Source: Eupeodes corollae (taxonomy: Eukaryota; Arthropoda; Insecta; Diptera; Syrphidae). Taken from it: 64,000 bases of DNA. The stretch spans positions 91,269,007 to 91,333,006 of the forward strand of contig NC_079148.1 in assembly GCF_945859685.1 (NCBI RefSeq), given 5' to 3'. A program made the translations under genes and the position numbers. Numbering within the stretch: position 1 is the first letter of the stretch; the number at the start of each line of letters is the position of its first letter. The notes under the pieces are model-generated. The model did no database searches. It was not told where the DNA came from and saw only the letters and a program-made list of their open reading frames with translations. Positions 61,401-63,559 of the stretch are shown here, piece after piece.

Positions 61401-62728
61401 GAAACTTACTATATAGTTCCTGTATGTCGCAAGTAAAAATCACTTCAATGTTCGATATTTATGTGTGTCGAAAAAATGTATAAATAAAACTGAAGGCTTG
61501 TTTTACGAATTTAAAGGCAACTTAATATAAAATTGACGGTTTCTTCTTAAGAACCTAAATATTTGCTCTTTTTCGTAAAAAATATTTTATAAAAATAGTT
61601 CAAAACAAAAATGTTAGTTGTTTTTTATAGCAAACCAATGTTTTGTGAATTTCGTTAAATTACTAAAAAATCTTTAGATGAAATCTTTACTCATACTTCA
61701 TACAACTCAACTGTATTAACTTTATGGCCTATACGAGCATCCCCCCCTCCTGGATCGTTAATTGGTCAAAAGTTGATAAATTTGTGCTGCGATTTTGGAA
61801 TAGGGCTGAATATCCGTTTCATATCATGTTCTTGGTCCAGCCTTTCAGTAAAATACAAATTTTGTTTTCCTATACAAAAATAAATAGTTCAAAATATAAT
61901 GGGGTTCATATCCATTAACGCAATACGATTAGTTTTGAATTGAAGGGAAGGGAGTTCCTACGAAAAAACAAGCAAATTGTCTCCCAAGGGAGGGGTCATG
62001 TTAACCATGATCTCCTCTAAAAGCACGATATGTGACTGTGGCAGAATCACAAGTTTTTTAGTAGTTTTTAACAATTTTTATGCGTTATACTATAGTTAAG
62101 CGATTCATTTTAGTTAATGTCAGACTAACTGAAAAAACAATTAGTTTAACAACTTAGTTTGACAGGTTTCGAATTCCAGACCTATACTTTTGAAACCGCA
62201 AAATGGATAACCCGTTACAATATAGGTACTCATATATGCGATCCCATGAGCTATAATTCCAATCTTACTCTGACACTCCCATATTATGATCATTAATATT
62301 TGCTAAATATCTCAGAAAAGTTATAAATTTCAAGATTTAGATCTTGATAGCAATCATATGAAGATAGATAAAATATACTATCTACATAGATACTGTTAAA
62401 ATTGTTATCATTATGATCATCAAATTATTTAACACAGTCCTAATTATACTATTTGTGTTCTTATTATAGCGAAATTTATCTTTTTTTAATTATTTATCAT
62501 CTCATAAAAAGCTATGATTATTCTTATTACCAAAAAAATGTATTTGAATGTACATAACAAATATTTGACAATATTACCTAATTTGTATCTTTTATTTATT
62601 CACCAGGCGAAAGTTTTGCCGAACTGCACCACGGAGCCGGCAGGCGCACATGTGATCATTATTCGATACTTCTTATTATCATTACTTTAAGTCTAATTTT
62701 AAGCAACACAAATAATAAGTTTAGATAG
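19193..62728 (+). CDS. dpr20: Dpr-family immunoglobulin cell-surface protein, 7 exons over 43.5 kb
   Basis: Seven exons (19193-19421, 50751-51105, 54344-54458, 58474-58696, 58767-58944, 59052-59188, 62607-62728) splice in phase at GT-AG sites into 452 residues. Residues 1-30 are signal-like. About 40-195 form a Ser/Thr/Asn-rich stalk ending in HHHHDQ. Ig domain 1 spans about 196-307 (YGPHFED start, Cys224, Trp236, YECQIS with Cys290) and Ig domain 2 about 308-412 (Cys336, Trp350, YTCSIS with Cys396). A tail GESFAELHHG and a hydrophobic C-terminus (431-444) suggest a GPI or membrane anchor. Dpr proteins are neuronal surface receptors that pair with DIP proteins in synaptic partner choice. The phrases LLTVGLHTYTGDKRY and FQYPNNWRLKI recall Dpr20 best; that paralogue call is from memory. 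The exon 1 link crosses 31 kb and rests on phase fit only. Confidence 0.75.
19422..22340 (+). other. Intron 1, first part, no element recognised
   Basis: About 2.9 kb of AT-rich sequence with only short ORFs. No gene, RNA or transposon family recognised. Confidence 0.4.
22518..22774 (+). repeat. Left terminal inverted repeat of TIR element
   Basis: About 257 bases that match the reverse complement of 24018-24274 at roughly 97% by eye. Shared words include GTGGACACAAA, TCACGTCAAGTTGATAG and GCCAACAAAGTGTACAC. Confidence 0.85.
22875..23765 (+). pseudogene. Truncated zinc-ligand protein of the TIR element
   Basis: The ATG at 22875 (AACTAAATGGCG) opens a 296-codon ORF. The N-terminus has paired metal-ligand motifs: CFICENSL at about 5-12 with HVEC at 51-54, and CLVCGEEA at 96-103 with YHDNC at 163-167. 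A basic linker (HKKRSRKF) lies between them. C-x2-C followed by H-x2/3-C suggests two zinc-binding modules. The frame is true to the family up to about 23695; after that the coding signal moves to the +1 frame (EERLRIVEAAAAITRGDIRS, to about 23850) and the rest is lost. From memory, insects and cnidarians have many long unnamed proteins of this kind. A DNA-binding part of a transposase is plausible but unproven. Confidence 0.65.
24018..24274 (-). repeat. Right terminal inverted repeat of TIR element
   Basis: Reverse complement of 22518-22774 with a handful of substitutions. Confidence 0.85.
24283..25205 (+). repeat. Repeat R, lacking the head
   Basis: Begins at ACCTCGAAATTTTACG (compare 32881) and runs through several subrepeats to ACAGACGGGATGGGAAGTTA and GCATCCCAGCC. 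Confidence 0.65.
25206..25555. other. AT-rich spacer, no gene seen
   Basis: One 64-codon ORF at 25317 without recognisable features; considered chance. Confidence 0.35.
25560..26060 (-). repeat. Repeat C, inverted copy
   Basis: The reverse complement shares blocks with 28440-28777 and 30090-30480: GATTGTAGATTTGGAAA-type words, and TTTTGGACTTAATTTTTAG followed by CTAATTTTAACTATT. Non-coding. Confidence 0.55.
26104..26262 (+). pseudogene. mariner transposase remnant
   Basis: In shifting frames, TTTGGCCACCTGC then 'FNTLRLFLWCHVKFKVYAN' matches the mariner block around the third catalytic Asp (usually read as WPP...DLTPLDFFLWGHVK.KVYAN). The Asp is replaced in this relic. About 50 codons remain. 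Confidence 0.6.
26385..27060 (+). repeat. Repeat R, head part
   Basis: CATAAGAAGTTGTTGTAATC, then GATTTGACAAATTGACAATG and ACATTTCTCGACG, match the head of the R copy at 32.36 kb; 26800-26990 matches the 'ACTTGAATTAAATTTTATAT' section. It contains unrelated sequence in the middle. Confidence 0.55.
27375..28080 (-). pseudogene. Jockey-type LINE RT remnant, split by a MITE
   Basis: Minus-strand translation of 27600-27375 gives VYTDFSKGFDQ (RT domain with first catalytic Asp region), a SYLEV segment, and a CSEGKPFWPFSV stretch corresponding to the usual GVPQGS-LGP motif. Stops and changes make it inactive. The MITE at 27630-28027 lies inside it; beyond, 28036-28080 continues the LINE. Confidence 0.6.
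27630..28027. mobile_element. hAT-like MITE, copy 1
   Basis: A 398-bp non-coding element. Ends: CAGTATTCACATGAGC on the left; the reverse complement of the right end reads CTATTCACATGAGC, both followed by CGACCAACGAA. Flanks TTCTAAAG (27622-27629) and TTCTTAAG (28028-28035) are a likely 8-bp target duplication with one change, typical of hAT. Homologous to 55298-55742. Confidence 0.7.
28165..28392 (+). repeat. tRNA-derived SINE, partial head, copy 2
   Basis: Starts within the B-box side (TTTAATCCCTGCCTGTGCC). It then has the A-rich linker, GCCTCTTGCGAGGAATTGAC, GAGAGTTGTAAGTCACTAG and the end GGACTGTTGCGCCACCCAAT. Confidence 0.75.
28440..28777 (+). repeat. Repeat C, left of SINE/LINE insertion
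   Basis: Homologous to the inverted copy at 25.6-26.1 kb. Its last 14 bases, TATTTGCTTAGCTT (28764-28777), are duplicated at 30075-30088. Confidence 0.6.
28817..29800 (+). pseudogene. LINE B: 5'-truncated non-LTR copy
   Basis: Starts abruptly at TACGGCCGGTGATC, matching 11567 in LINE A (the P-M-I-V-Y-G-C region). It continues through VWFNVAPSQ and the NRIDNFVIKI region in broken frames to the 3' UTR with GGGCCGAAAAACATTAG and AGAGTGTCCCTATGGGACC, then the A-rich end AATGAATTAAAAAA. Only the last part of ORF2 and the 3' UTR are present, as in most LINE insertions. Confidence 0.75.
29801..30074 (+). repeat. tRNA-derived SINE, B-box half and body, copy 3
   Basis: ACTGTCATGCCAAAGG, a degraded B box (TTAGATCCCTGG), the linker, CCTCTTGCGAGTAATTGAC, TCAAATTTGCCGTTC, AAGTCACTAGGCCCTGG and the terminus GTTGCGCCACC. 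Confidence 0.75.
30075..30500 (+). repeat. Repeat C, right of SINE/LINE insertion
   Basis: Resumes after the duplicated TATTTGCTTAGCTT. It contains GATTATAGATTTGGAAAGGC, matching the inverted copy near 25585-25560. Confidence 0.55.
30501..32360. other. AT-rich intronic sequence, no gene supported
   Basis: No domain or repeat family of this window recognised. An ORF at 31810 is hydrophobic, runs into low-complexity TTATTTATTT repeats and is taken as chance. Confidence 0.4.
32362..33932 (+). repeat. Repeat R, fullest copy
   Basis: About 1.57 kb. The head is GAAAGTTATTTCAATGGGCC, then a GACATTTCTCGAAG block, an ACGTACGTTCTTACGTCCG block and a CTCAAGAACCAG segment. Next comes AATATCTCACGAACTAATA, the CACCTCGAAGATTTTACG join, about five diverged subrepeats of 150-180 bp, and the tail CAGACGGGATGGGAAGTAAT. 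No ORF of note. Confidence 0.7.
33935..34695 (-). repeat. Repeat R, inverted partner
   Basis: Reads on the minus strand as R head (GAAGTTATTGTAATTGGTCC, TGACATTTCTCGACC) through one or two subrepeats. With 32362-33932 it forms a 2.3-kb inverted pair, tail to tail, with most subrepeats deleted from this arm. Confidence 0.65.
34730..35270 (+). repeat. Repeat D segment
   Basis: Homologous to 52600-53000, 60800-61420 and 9345-9660: AAAAATATTTTTGGTATTAA, GGTACCCTTCTGGAACAATA, GGGACTGTGGAAGCCAGGAC and GACACACTTTTTTCAACTTC. Confidence 0.6.
35300..35470 (+). repeat. SINE head with short LINE C insertion
   Basis: GCCCGTGGCTAATGGTAAGT then GCGTTGGACT is the A-box half. TTATCTTAGATTATGGGAAC onward is the last 120 bp of the LINE 3' end, terminating AATGAATTAAAAAA. 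The SINE resumes as TGCACTGTCATGCCAGATGT and is then lost. Same junction as at 10722 and 28816, but a different LINE 5' truncation. Confidence 0.7.
35474..37130 (+). pseudogene. Jockey-type non-LTR retrotransposon remnant
   Basis: 5'-truncated LINE reading left to right. 35580-35790 has PPILLKTCANILATPVF, IITPLRKLG and NYRPIAKL, the block before the RT fingers. 35940-35990 has DTIYTDFSKA. The longest open piece (36067-36447) has FSGVPQDSRLRPLLFIIFI and the catalytic FADDLKIF, then FNNKKCSVVTFSR. 36480-37022 has KANSVLGFVF, ASSIRRIEKVQQRF and a C-terminal ORF ending at a TAA (37021-37023). A 3' UTR with AATAAATACATAAATAAAG follows. Several stops and frameshifts make it inactive. In jockey-type elements this protein would reverse-transcribe the element RNA at the nicked target. 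Confidence 0.75.
37131..38120. other. AT-rich, no gene seen
   Basis: No coding signal, repeat family or RNA gene recognised in about 1 kb of intron sequence. Confidence 0.4.
38130..38850 (+). pseudogene. LINE D: RT-domain remnant of the LINE A/B family
   Basis: In changing frames: LVSDIQWNQSKRQ and DCLVDLEKAFDTV (RT motif with catalytic Asp) at 38250-38335, then FRIYTSDLIGSLTQAIAYADDLI (catalytic YADD) at 38490-38555, and KIQQHFHDWKLF at 38615-38650. A downstream GGGTGAAGCAGGGAACC and TTTTGGTGG match 11990-12020 of LINE A, tying the copies to one family. Deletions remove the thumb and the 3' UTR. Confidence 0.7.
38851..39222. other. AT-rich spacer
   Basis: No gene or named repeat recognised; simple A/T runs only. 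Confidence 0.4.
39223..39279. repeat. AAATAT hexanucleotide repeat, left of errantivirus
   Basis: About nine perfect units of the 6-base period ATAAAT/AAATAT. It continues in the same pattern at 47384-47476, so the errantivirus inserted inside one repeat tract. Confidence 0.9.
39280..39681 (+). repeat. 5' LTR
   Basis: About 402 bp, identical by eye to the 3' LTR. It holds an AATAAA at 39543-39548 and an octamer-like ATGCAAAT at 39450-39457. It also has a perfect hairpin (GCATGGTC/GACCATGC, 39435-39453), a second stem ATGATTTGC/GCAAATCAT (39311-39335), and a GC-rich hairpin GGCCCCTCAGGGGCC near 39621. The 3' boundary is uncertain by one base because T is shared with the primer site. Confidence 0.9.
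39359..39421 (+). promoter_or_regulatory. Imperfect 23-bp direct repeat in the LTR
   Basis: GATTGGTGGGTATCGAGTAA (39359 on) and GATTGGCGGGTGTCAAGTAA (39399 on), each followed by CGG, lie 40 bases apart. Their place in the U3 side of the LTR suggests host factor sites; no factor can be named. Confidence 0.5.
39681..39698 (+). other. Primer binding site, tRNA-Lys type
   Basis: TGGCGCCCGAGCAGGGAC directly follows the 5' LTR. It is complementary to the 3' end of tRNA-Lys(UUU) (consensus TGGCGCCCGAACAGGGAC), with one difference. Confidence 0.85.
40198..40372 (+). repeat. Tandem repeat of about 63 bp in the errantivirus leader
   Basis: Three tandem copies start with TAGCAATAT (40199, 40262, 40328). 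Each contains CAATATCTATTGTGCTGG or a variant and GTGTG; the third is shortened. The repeat sits in the 5' untranslated region, where gypsy carries its insulator, but no Su(Hw)-like core TGCATACC is present. Confidence 0.8.
40450..40451 (+). other. Candidate splice donor for env mRNA
   Basis: TTGTG|GTAAGC is a strong donor 63 bases before the gag ATG. A matching strong acceptor, TTTCTTTCCAG, ends at 45350. Inferred only. Confidence 0.35.
40514..41692 (+). CDS. gag: Errantivirus Gag
   Basis: A 392-residue capsid precursor from the first ATG after the leader (AAATATGGATC). A coiled-coil-like N-terminus (QIVELTGAVGSLISQLKSFE) is followed by a Ser-rich linker. The conserved capsid block includes FNGNPTQYVSWIHAVEG at about 76-93 and LEHQLNQLAQKGSKLDEFY near 157-175. 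The C-terminus is Arg/Lys-rich with acidic end residues. No CCHC zinc knuckle is present, which fits errantiviruses, where a basic tail replaces it. The protein should assemble the particle and bind the RNA. The ORF is uninterrupted and ends at TAG, overlapping the pol frame by about 46 bases. Confidence 0.9.
   Translation: MDQVAQQIVELTGAVGSLISQLKSFERRIEAVEEKTSSTSSSAVSPVASHSELSPPQTEADLREISKLPDCVKELQVFNGNPTQYVSWIHAVEGILKDYDIVKTKPLYRAILQHIRGKIRGPADAALVSYNIFDGDWSEMKTCLSLHYADKRDLRTLEHQLNQLAQKGSKLDEFYAAVNHQLSLMVNKIKTESHSEETVRALVETYRNRALDVFVRGLNGDISRMLMIQRPRTLPEAYSACLEIQNVNYRSSSVHSSSFSNTITSPMNQHLGNRDVRPNIPPRRPQRNSIGKHNRFAWNAPQENVPAPKPSEKMDVDRSIQSKQVNYANRSKFQGNPFKRRAASDNFPNKQQRLYNIEAEDEVDLESYSASAEEATCDEINFMSGGHLAYHT
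41647..44991 (+). CDS. pol: Errantivirus Pol (protease, RT, RNase H, integrase)
   Basis: Open in the -1 frame from 41647; there is no ATG at the start, so expression by frameshift from gag is likely. Counting from codon 41716: protease active site DTGA at 7-10; reverse transcriptase with SPYNSPIWVVPKK, LDLTSGFHQI and catalytic YIDD at 319-322; RNase H with Asp479, Glu520 and Asp546 in TTDAS, EKEML and FTDHQP; integrase zinc module His788, His792, Cys822, Cys825 and catalytic Asp855, Asp908, Glu944, with exactly 35 residues between the last two. The C-terminal integrase tail is Lys-rich. All catalytic residues are present and the frame has no break, so this copy may encode active enzymes. It makes the cDNA and integrates it. 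Confidence 0.93.
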   Translation, partial: RDKFYVRGPSSVPYIEYVAKDGVVLKFLVDTGANKNFISPKIDQPSISLPKPFSVKSAAGNVKISNYVEGRFFSKVGNDTPVKFFVLPGLDSFDGIIGDDTLKELEAVIDRKNNLLTIKPNIEIPLKAKISRQVNVVLNEDLPHDIRQGLEKLIRKHESLFGPININEVIDTSIQAEIKTNTDEPIYTKSYPYPSSLREVVEEEINKLLDEGIIRPSRSPYNSPIWVVPKKPKANGEKQFRMVIDYKRLNSVTISDAYPIPDINATLASLGNARYFTTLDLTSGFHQIPMKPSDVPKTAFSTMNGKYEFLRLPFGLKNAPAIFQRTIDDVLKPFIGKICYVYIDDIIVFSENEEKHLENLDMVLKRLSEAHLKVNLEKTHFMDTTVEFLGYVITADGVRPDNTKIEAIQNIQPPTNLKELKSFLGLTSYYRKFIRDYAKIAKPLTNLTRGENAQVKANQSRKIPIKLDECALKSFNNLKVLLTSAEVLAFPDFNKPFILTTDASNIAIGAVLSQGETGKERPIAFISRSLSGSEENYATNEKEMLAIVWALDNLRSYLYGAKKIRIFTDHQPLTYALGNRNYNAKLKRWKSRIEEYNCELIYTPGKSNVVADALSRLKINNEHSAVSAKVDTECQVNTLHSDSLTETASEKQSLIDDNSSQTDTALEHVSSTEPSNDEAASTESANETVHSAEQDSTDLIPHVEAPLNVFRNQIIIKVSDNKVDSMEEPHPGYTRHYFSTSYLDNVALTAVLKAKLRPNIVNGIKIPELCMELLQKVYLETFSGYKIRLTQRMVEDVTDENRVWELISKEHRRAHRNARENKEQLLEKYYFPKMNNLVTRYIKSCDICLTNKYDRHPATPMLQPTPIPSYPCEILHMDIMEIQGEKFISCIDKFSKFGKLFHIKNKSSLYLRDKVMKLLHYFTVPKILVTDNEKSFLSPILINFIKMLDIKMYQTPVNRSEVNGQVERFHSTILEIFRCLRAEYKELKLRELIHISVDRYNNTIHSVTGRKPSDAFFNRSSRVNYQKMSNYRIKVNQELREKIEKNQKIKNQWHNKKKSIPKKFKKGDIVYTSFKKIQGKHKPLYRKEVVAKDNKVTIITDTGRKIHKSQLKNI
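41653..41659 (+). promoter_or_regulatory. Putative -1 frameshift site, A AAT TTT
   Basis: The heptamer fits X XXY YYZ exactly in the gag frame (ATA AAT TTT). It lies inside the gag/pol overlap, 6 bases after the pol frame opens at 41647 and 33 bases before the gag stop. The GC-rich segment TCAGGGGGCCATC follows at the usual spacing; a stem or pseudoknot was not folded. Confidence 0.7.
45262..45283 (+). repeat. A tract between pol and env
   Basis: Run of about 22 A followed by GGGGCAATGG. It may be hard to sequence exactly, so its length is uncertain. Confidence 0.6.
45455..46942 (+). CDS. env: Errantivirus Env (F-type fusion glycoprotein)
   Basis: The frame is open from 45455 to the TAA ending at 46942, about 495 codons, with no in-frame ATG before the hydrophobic signal-like LYSLLSLTAVQG (about 45500). 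The start codon probably comes from a spliced leader, as known for errantiviruses. Counting from 45512: a furin-type RRQR at 88-91 is followed by INWIGSAWKWLAG, a fusion-peptide-like stretch. Asn-linked sites and Cys residues follow in the ectodomain, and one membrane anchor lies near 435-449 (ILLILGIVVLIIW) with a short cytoplasmic tail. The layout matches the F-like envelope proteins of insect errantiviruses. No stop or frameshift interrupts it. Whether it reaches the cell surface or gives infectivity is unknown. Confidence 0.85.
   Translation, partial: SYITFIFNHCNKFKILYSLLSLTAVQGFTIFEYQSPMVTIKEGPGWIIDGHFKLVHMIRLDKFEDLLNKMALAVQAVIKQPEKKIVARHHLTQLHERIDMLKGNIHRRQRSINWIGSAWKWLAGNPDAADWDEVLRNEKDIVENNNHQYKVNERILRITEEITQKINQVINSTAIQTSSSNRAIHEQSIMDELLVVKEDVNEIVRACQMARSGIVNTNLLDHEEVNRLISEVETLPYANVVEALQFGKPSVYTNDSILLYVLSMPKVSRTEYNLLLTRASILGGKQVDLPYSRILANHEDTYGIISNCLSMGNMTTCDESSLEKLDEDGCVVRLLKGGHANCAIRTNTATITELIKEDTIFVTNFQGNLVSKNISKDLSGTYLIQLYNESIRLNNRTFVSLTTTSLQALPPVLTNTSMMENKVDIEYLHDMSMKNIKILSGLSYRLNTYTTTDATILLILGIVVLIIWRKLHRKIDLPKIQILPPPVMPTPSISS
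46970..46981 (+). other. Polypurine tract
   Basis: GAAGGGGGAGG directly before the 3' LTR (AGTTAAC at 46982); the expected plus-strand primer for reverse transcription. Confidence 0.85.
46982..47383 (+). repeat. 3' LTR
   Basis: Same sequence as the 5' LTR at an exact offset of 7702 bases, with no difference found by eye. AATAAA at 47245-47250 is the likely poly(A) signal for the element's RNA. Confidence 0.9.
47384..47476. repeat. AAATAT hexanucleotide repeat, right of errantivirus
   Basis: About 15 units in register with the left tract. Confidence 0.9.
47483..48196 (-). pseudogene. Jockey-type LINE, C-terminal RT remnant
   Basis: On the minus strand from about 48160: ERVDHFKYLGVLLDKKLSW, then NLKLYLNKVV, FGICCWGG and, near 47690, ALEIASLSTNLRRFVNVPRI and the C-terminal FTFDHSEIDFI. 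Frames shift between pieces. The LINE continues at 49245 on the other side of the inserted TIR element. Confidence 0.65.
48202..49239. mobile_element. Non-autonomous DNA element, short TIRs, 5-bp target duplication
   Basis: 1038 bp between CCTGG repeats (48197-48201, 49240-49244). Ends are GGGGTCATTCCGTAA and, reversed, GGAGTCATTCCGTAA. Subterminal zones are crowded with GATAATCGT, CGATAGCG and ATATCGTC words in both orientations. No transposase: the 84-codon ORF at 48751 has no known domain. Superfamily not assigned. Confidence 0.75.
49245..50530 (-). pseudogene. Jockey-type LINE, endonuclease and linker remnant
   Basis: Minus-strand pieces: near 50400-50080, the N-terminal half of an apurinic-type endonuclease with VDSICVDLEIQGSSFTFVGV and, at 50055-50010, LLGDFNINIL, containing the conserved GDFN. 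Near 49540-49400 lies a linker with HPNNSRLKNFYRKL and KGRDYYYAHKLSENVG. The RT core between linker and C-terminus is largely missing, and stops are frequent. Inactive. Confidence 0.65.
50751..51105 (+). CDS. dpr20: dpr gene exon 2 (Ser/Thr/Asn-rich stalk)
   Basis: The acceptor TTATTTCCAG ends at 50750 and the donor GAG|GTAATA follows 51105. 355 bases, entered after one base and left after two. It encodes a low-complexity stalk with many potential N- and O-glycosylation sites and ends in HHHHDQ. The long stalk before the first Ig domain is unusual among Dpr proteins and fits Dpr20-type members (from memory). Confidence 0.75.
51388..53572 (+). mobile_element. Repeat D element, copy 1
   Basis: About 2.2 kb non-coding element homologous to 59775-62036: AAAGGAGGCTAA, ACACTGTTGT, CTAACTATTTAATTTG, GAGGGGTACGCTTCTGGAGC and TAACGCAATACGATTAG-type words in the same order. 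It ends in CATGGATCCGCCA, which pairs with GGCGGATCCAGG at the left end of the other copy. A SINE is nested at 51470-51766. Confidence 0.65.
51470..51766 (-). repeat. tRNA-derived SINE, nearly full, copy 4
   Basis: Minus-strand SINE: B box GGGTTCAATCCCTGC near 51735, GTACTCGTGGCACTGTCATG at the head, an AT linker, body, and the end GTTGCGCCAACC with an (AAAT)n tail. Flanks TTGTTACAACATTA (51456-51469) and TTGTGACAACATTA (51767-51780) are a 14-bp target duplication with one change. Confidence 0.85.
53690..54125 (-). pseudogene. Tc1-like transposase remnant
   Basis: The minus-strand reading, in shifting frames, has NLEDPYGYNLYVHDL, a TRHHSRISAVMAWGALTYYG block (second catalytic region, usually VMVWGA), then CHISHLEGVR and PSYSLDLNII (usually SPDLNPIE, third catalytic region). 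Stops break it. Inverted ends were not found. Confidence 0.7.
54344..54458 (+). CDS. dpr20: dpr gene exon 3 (start of Ig domain 1)
   Basis: Acceptor TTAATTATAG, donor ACT|GTAAGT. It encodes YGPHFEDIP, TNITVQAGASV and FLNCRIS with the first Ig cysteine (Cys224). Leaves in phase 0. Confidence 0.9.
54459..55297 (+). other. Intron 3, left part
   Basis: No gene or known repeat recognised up to the MITE at 55298. Confidence 0.4.
55298..55742. mobile_element. hAT-like MITE, copy 2
   Basis: About 445 bp. Ends are CTTGCACATGAGC and, reversed, CTTGCACATGAGAGC. The interior shares ACGAATGAACGAA, GGAACGCGAATA and TTATTCGTTGC blocks with 27630-28027 in opposite orientation. Ends are uncertain by a few bases. 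Confidence 0.65.
55743..58017 (+). other. Intron 3, right part
   Basis: No gene supported. 56633-56684 resembles a SINE head fragment (AAGTGGCGCACAAACCACCA). 57110-57410 has five GGGCCC-type words, one pair inverted (AGGGGCCC at 57198, GGGCCCCT at 57294), perhaps ends of a small DNA element. Confidence 0.4.
58018..58078 (-). pseudogene. LINE fragment, GYADD family
   Basis: The reverse complement contains GGGCTGTACAGCGATATAG, matching 3748-3770 of the LINE at 3.1 kb. Confidence 0.55.
58474..58696 (+). CDS. dpr20: dpr gene exon 4 (rest of Ig domain 1)
   Basis: Acceptor AAATCTGTAG, donor AATG|GTAAAT. It encodes VSWVRRN with the core Trp236, LLTVGLHTYTGDKRY, FQYPNNWRLKI and YECQISTHPP with Cys290. 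These are hallmark Dpr phrases at the DIP-binding face. Confidence 0.93.
58767..58944 (+). CDS. dpr20: dpr gene exon 5 (first half of Ig domain 2)
   Basis: Acceptor TTATTAACAG, donor GAG|GTGAGT. It encodes APKVVIVDEY, PLQEKYYEIDSTLQLSC (Cys336), SSVVFWRHG and ILNYDTTRGG. Confidence 0.93.
59052..59188 (+). CDS. dpr20: dpr gene exon 6 (second half of Ig domain 2)
   Basis: Acceptor TTAATTCCAG, donor AAAG|GTAATC. It encodes SVRTDLMEDG, NSTLSIARV and DSGNYTCSIS (Cys396), closing the domain. Confidence 0.93.
59322..59770 (-). pseudogene. mariner transposase C-terminal remnant
   Basis: Minus strand: SVGMLINKIIVFGVL, LMGPE and MIGPYEHDVETTITVNSERC, YDLEDFDMWLQKDGAIYHT (the usual MWFQQDGATCHT, second catalytic Asp kept), INW-PP relic, and the end RLTANDVVLHT. 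The third catalytic region is lost in a frameshift; the N-terminal DNA-binding part is missing. It cannot be active. Confidence 0.8.
59775..62036 (+). mobile_element. Repeat D element, copy 2, inside mariner
   Basis: Starts CAAAGGCGGATCCAGG and is collinear with 51388-53572. A segment (60800-61420) also matches 34730-35270. No protein coding found. Nested insertion shows it is younger than the mariner copy. Confidence 0.65.
62607..62728 (+). CDS. dpr20: dpr gene exon 7 (C-terminus)
   Basis: Acceptor TTATTCACCAG; the join to exon 6 gives GESFAELHHG, a conserved Dpr tail phrase. A hydrophobic run (ILLIIITLSLIL) and a TAG at 62726-62728 follow. The short hydrophobic end suggests GPI anchoring or a membrane anchor. 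Confidence 0.88.
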
Positions 62729-62733
62729 GAACT

Positions 62734-62782
62734 AATAAAATGCTTAGAATTTTGTTAAGTAATAAATTAGTATTTTAATAAA
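62734..62782 (+). terminator. Poly(A) signals after the dpr gene
   Basis: AATAAA at 62734-62739, 62761-62766 and 62777-62782, all within 55 bases of the stop. Confidence 0.5.
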
Positions 62783-63077
62783 GTTTGTTATGTTTGAATA
62801 TTTTTTTTAAGTATATTTATTACAGGAATGTAAAATAAAAACATAAACATTTGGATTAAAAACATTTAATTATAAATAAACCTACTTATAAAAAAAAAAA
62901 AACAAAACAATTAACAAAATGTATATTACATTGTTGTTTGTTAAAATATTTATTTGTTTTCCAGCATTCAAAATAAATGCATCGTAAGTTTTGAGGTATT
63001 ATCTGGATTGCATTCGCTGTGTATGTAGAATTTAAGACGTTATTTTTAAGTTCCTGTAAGCTTCTAAAATTAAATGG
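62783..63077. other. AT-rich, 3' flank
   Basis: No gene or repeat recognised. Confidence 0.4.
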
Positions 63078-63335
63078 CTCAAAAGCTCGTAGGGAACCAG
63101 GGCCTATTGACTTACAACATTCAACCATTCCTTTGTGCGAATAATATCAGAAATGGAGGGACCTATAGTTTTCATGCCGAATCGGAACGGCTAATTTAAG
63201 AAAGCACTTTTCATGACAAGCATTATTTTTGCAGAATCAATTCCTTGCAAGAGGCAGCAACCGTGAAAAGAAACAGGCAGAGATCATACCCAAGAACTCC
63301 GGCATAATAATCCTACCTCCCTAACTAGAGCCGGC
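63078..63335 (-). repeat. tRNA-derived SINE, diverged, copy 5
   Basis: Minus-strand SINE with GGGAACCAGGGCCTATTGAC, CCGAATCGGAACGGCTAAT and CTTGCAAGAGGCAG, and a decayed head with a B-box relic near 63275. Confidence 0.65.
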
Positions 63336-63559
63336 AGAAAATTTTAGGAGTAAAGTGGTAACCAAAATTCCCTGATGTGAAACTGTAGATATGCACCATT
63401 TTATTAAACTCAGCCGTGGGGCAGGTTTTTTTATTTAGCCGTGTTTGGGGGTAAGCGTTCAAAAATGGTACTTTTTTCGATTTTGAGGTTGAAATGATAA
63501 CTGGGTAATACATTCAAAAATCAGCCGCTATTTTTAGGTCCTAAAACTATTGAAGATAC

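Larger units (their letters stand above)
59226..62215 (-). mobile_element. mariner element interrupted by repeat D
   Basis: The inverted ends GGGTTATCCATTTTCCGG (59228 on) and, reversed from 62213, GGGTTATCCATTTTGCGG, both continuing with TTTCAAAAGTA, are flanked by TA on both sides. The inside has a transposase remnant and a later 2.26-kb insertion. Confidence 0.8.
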
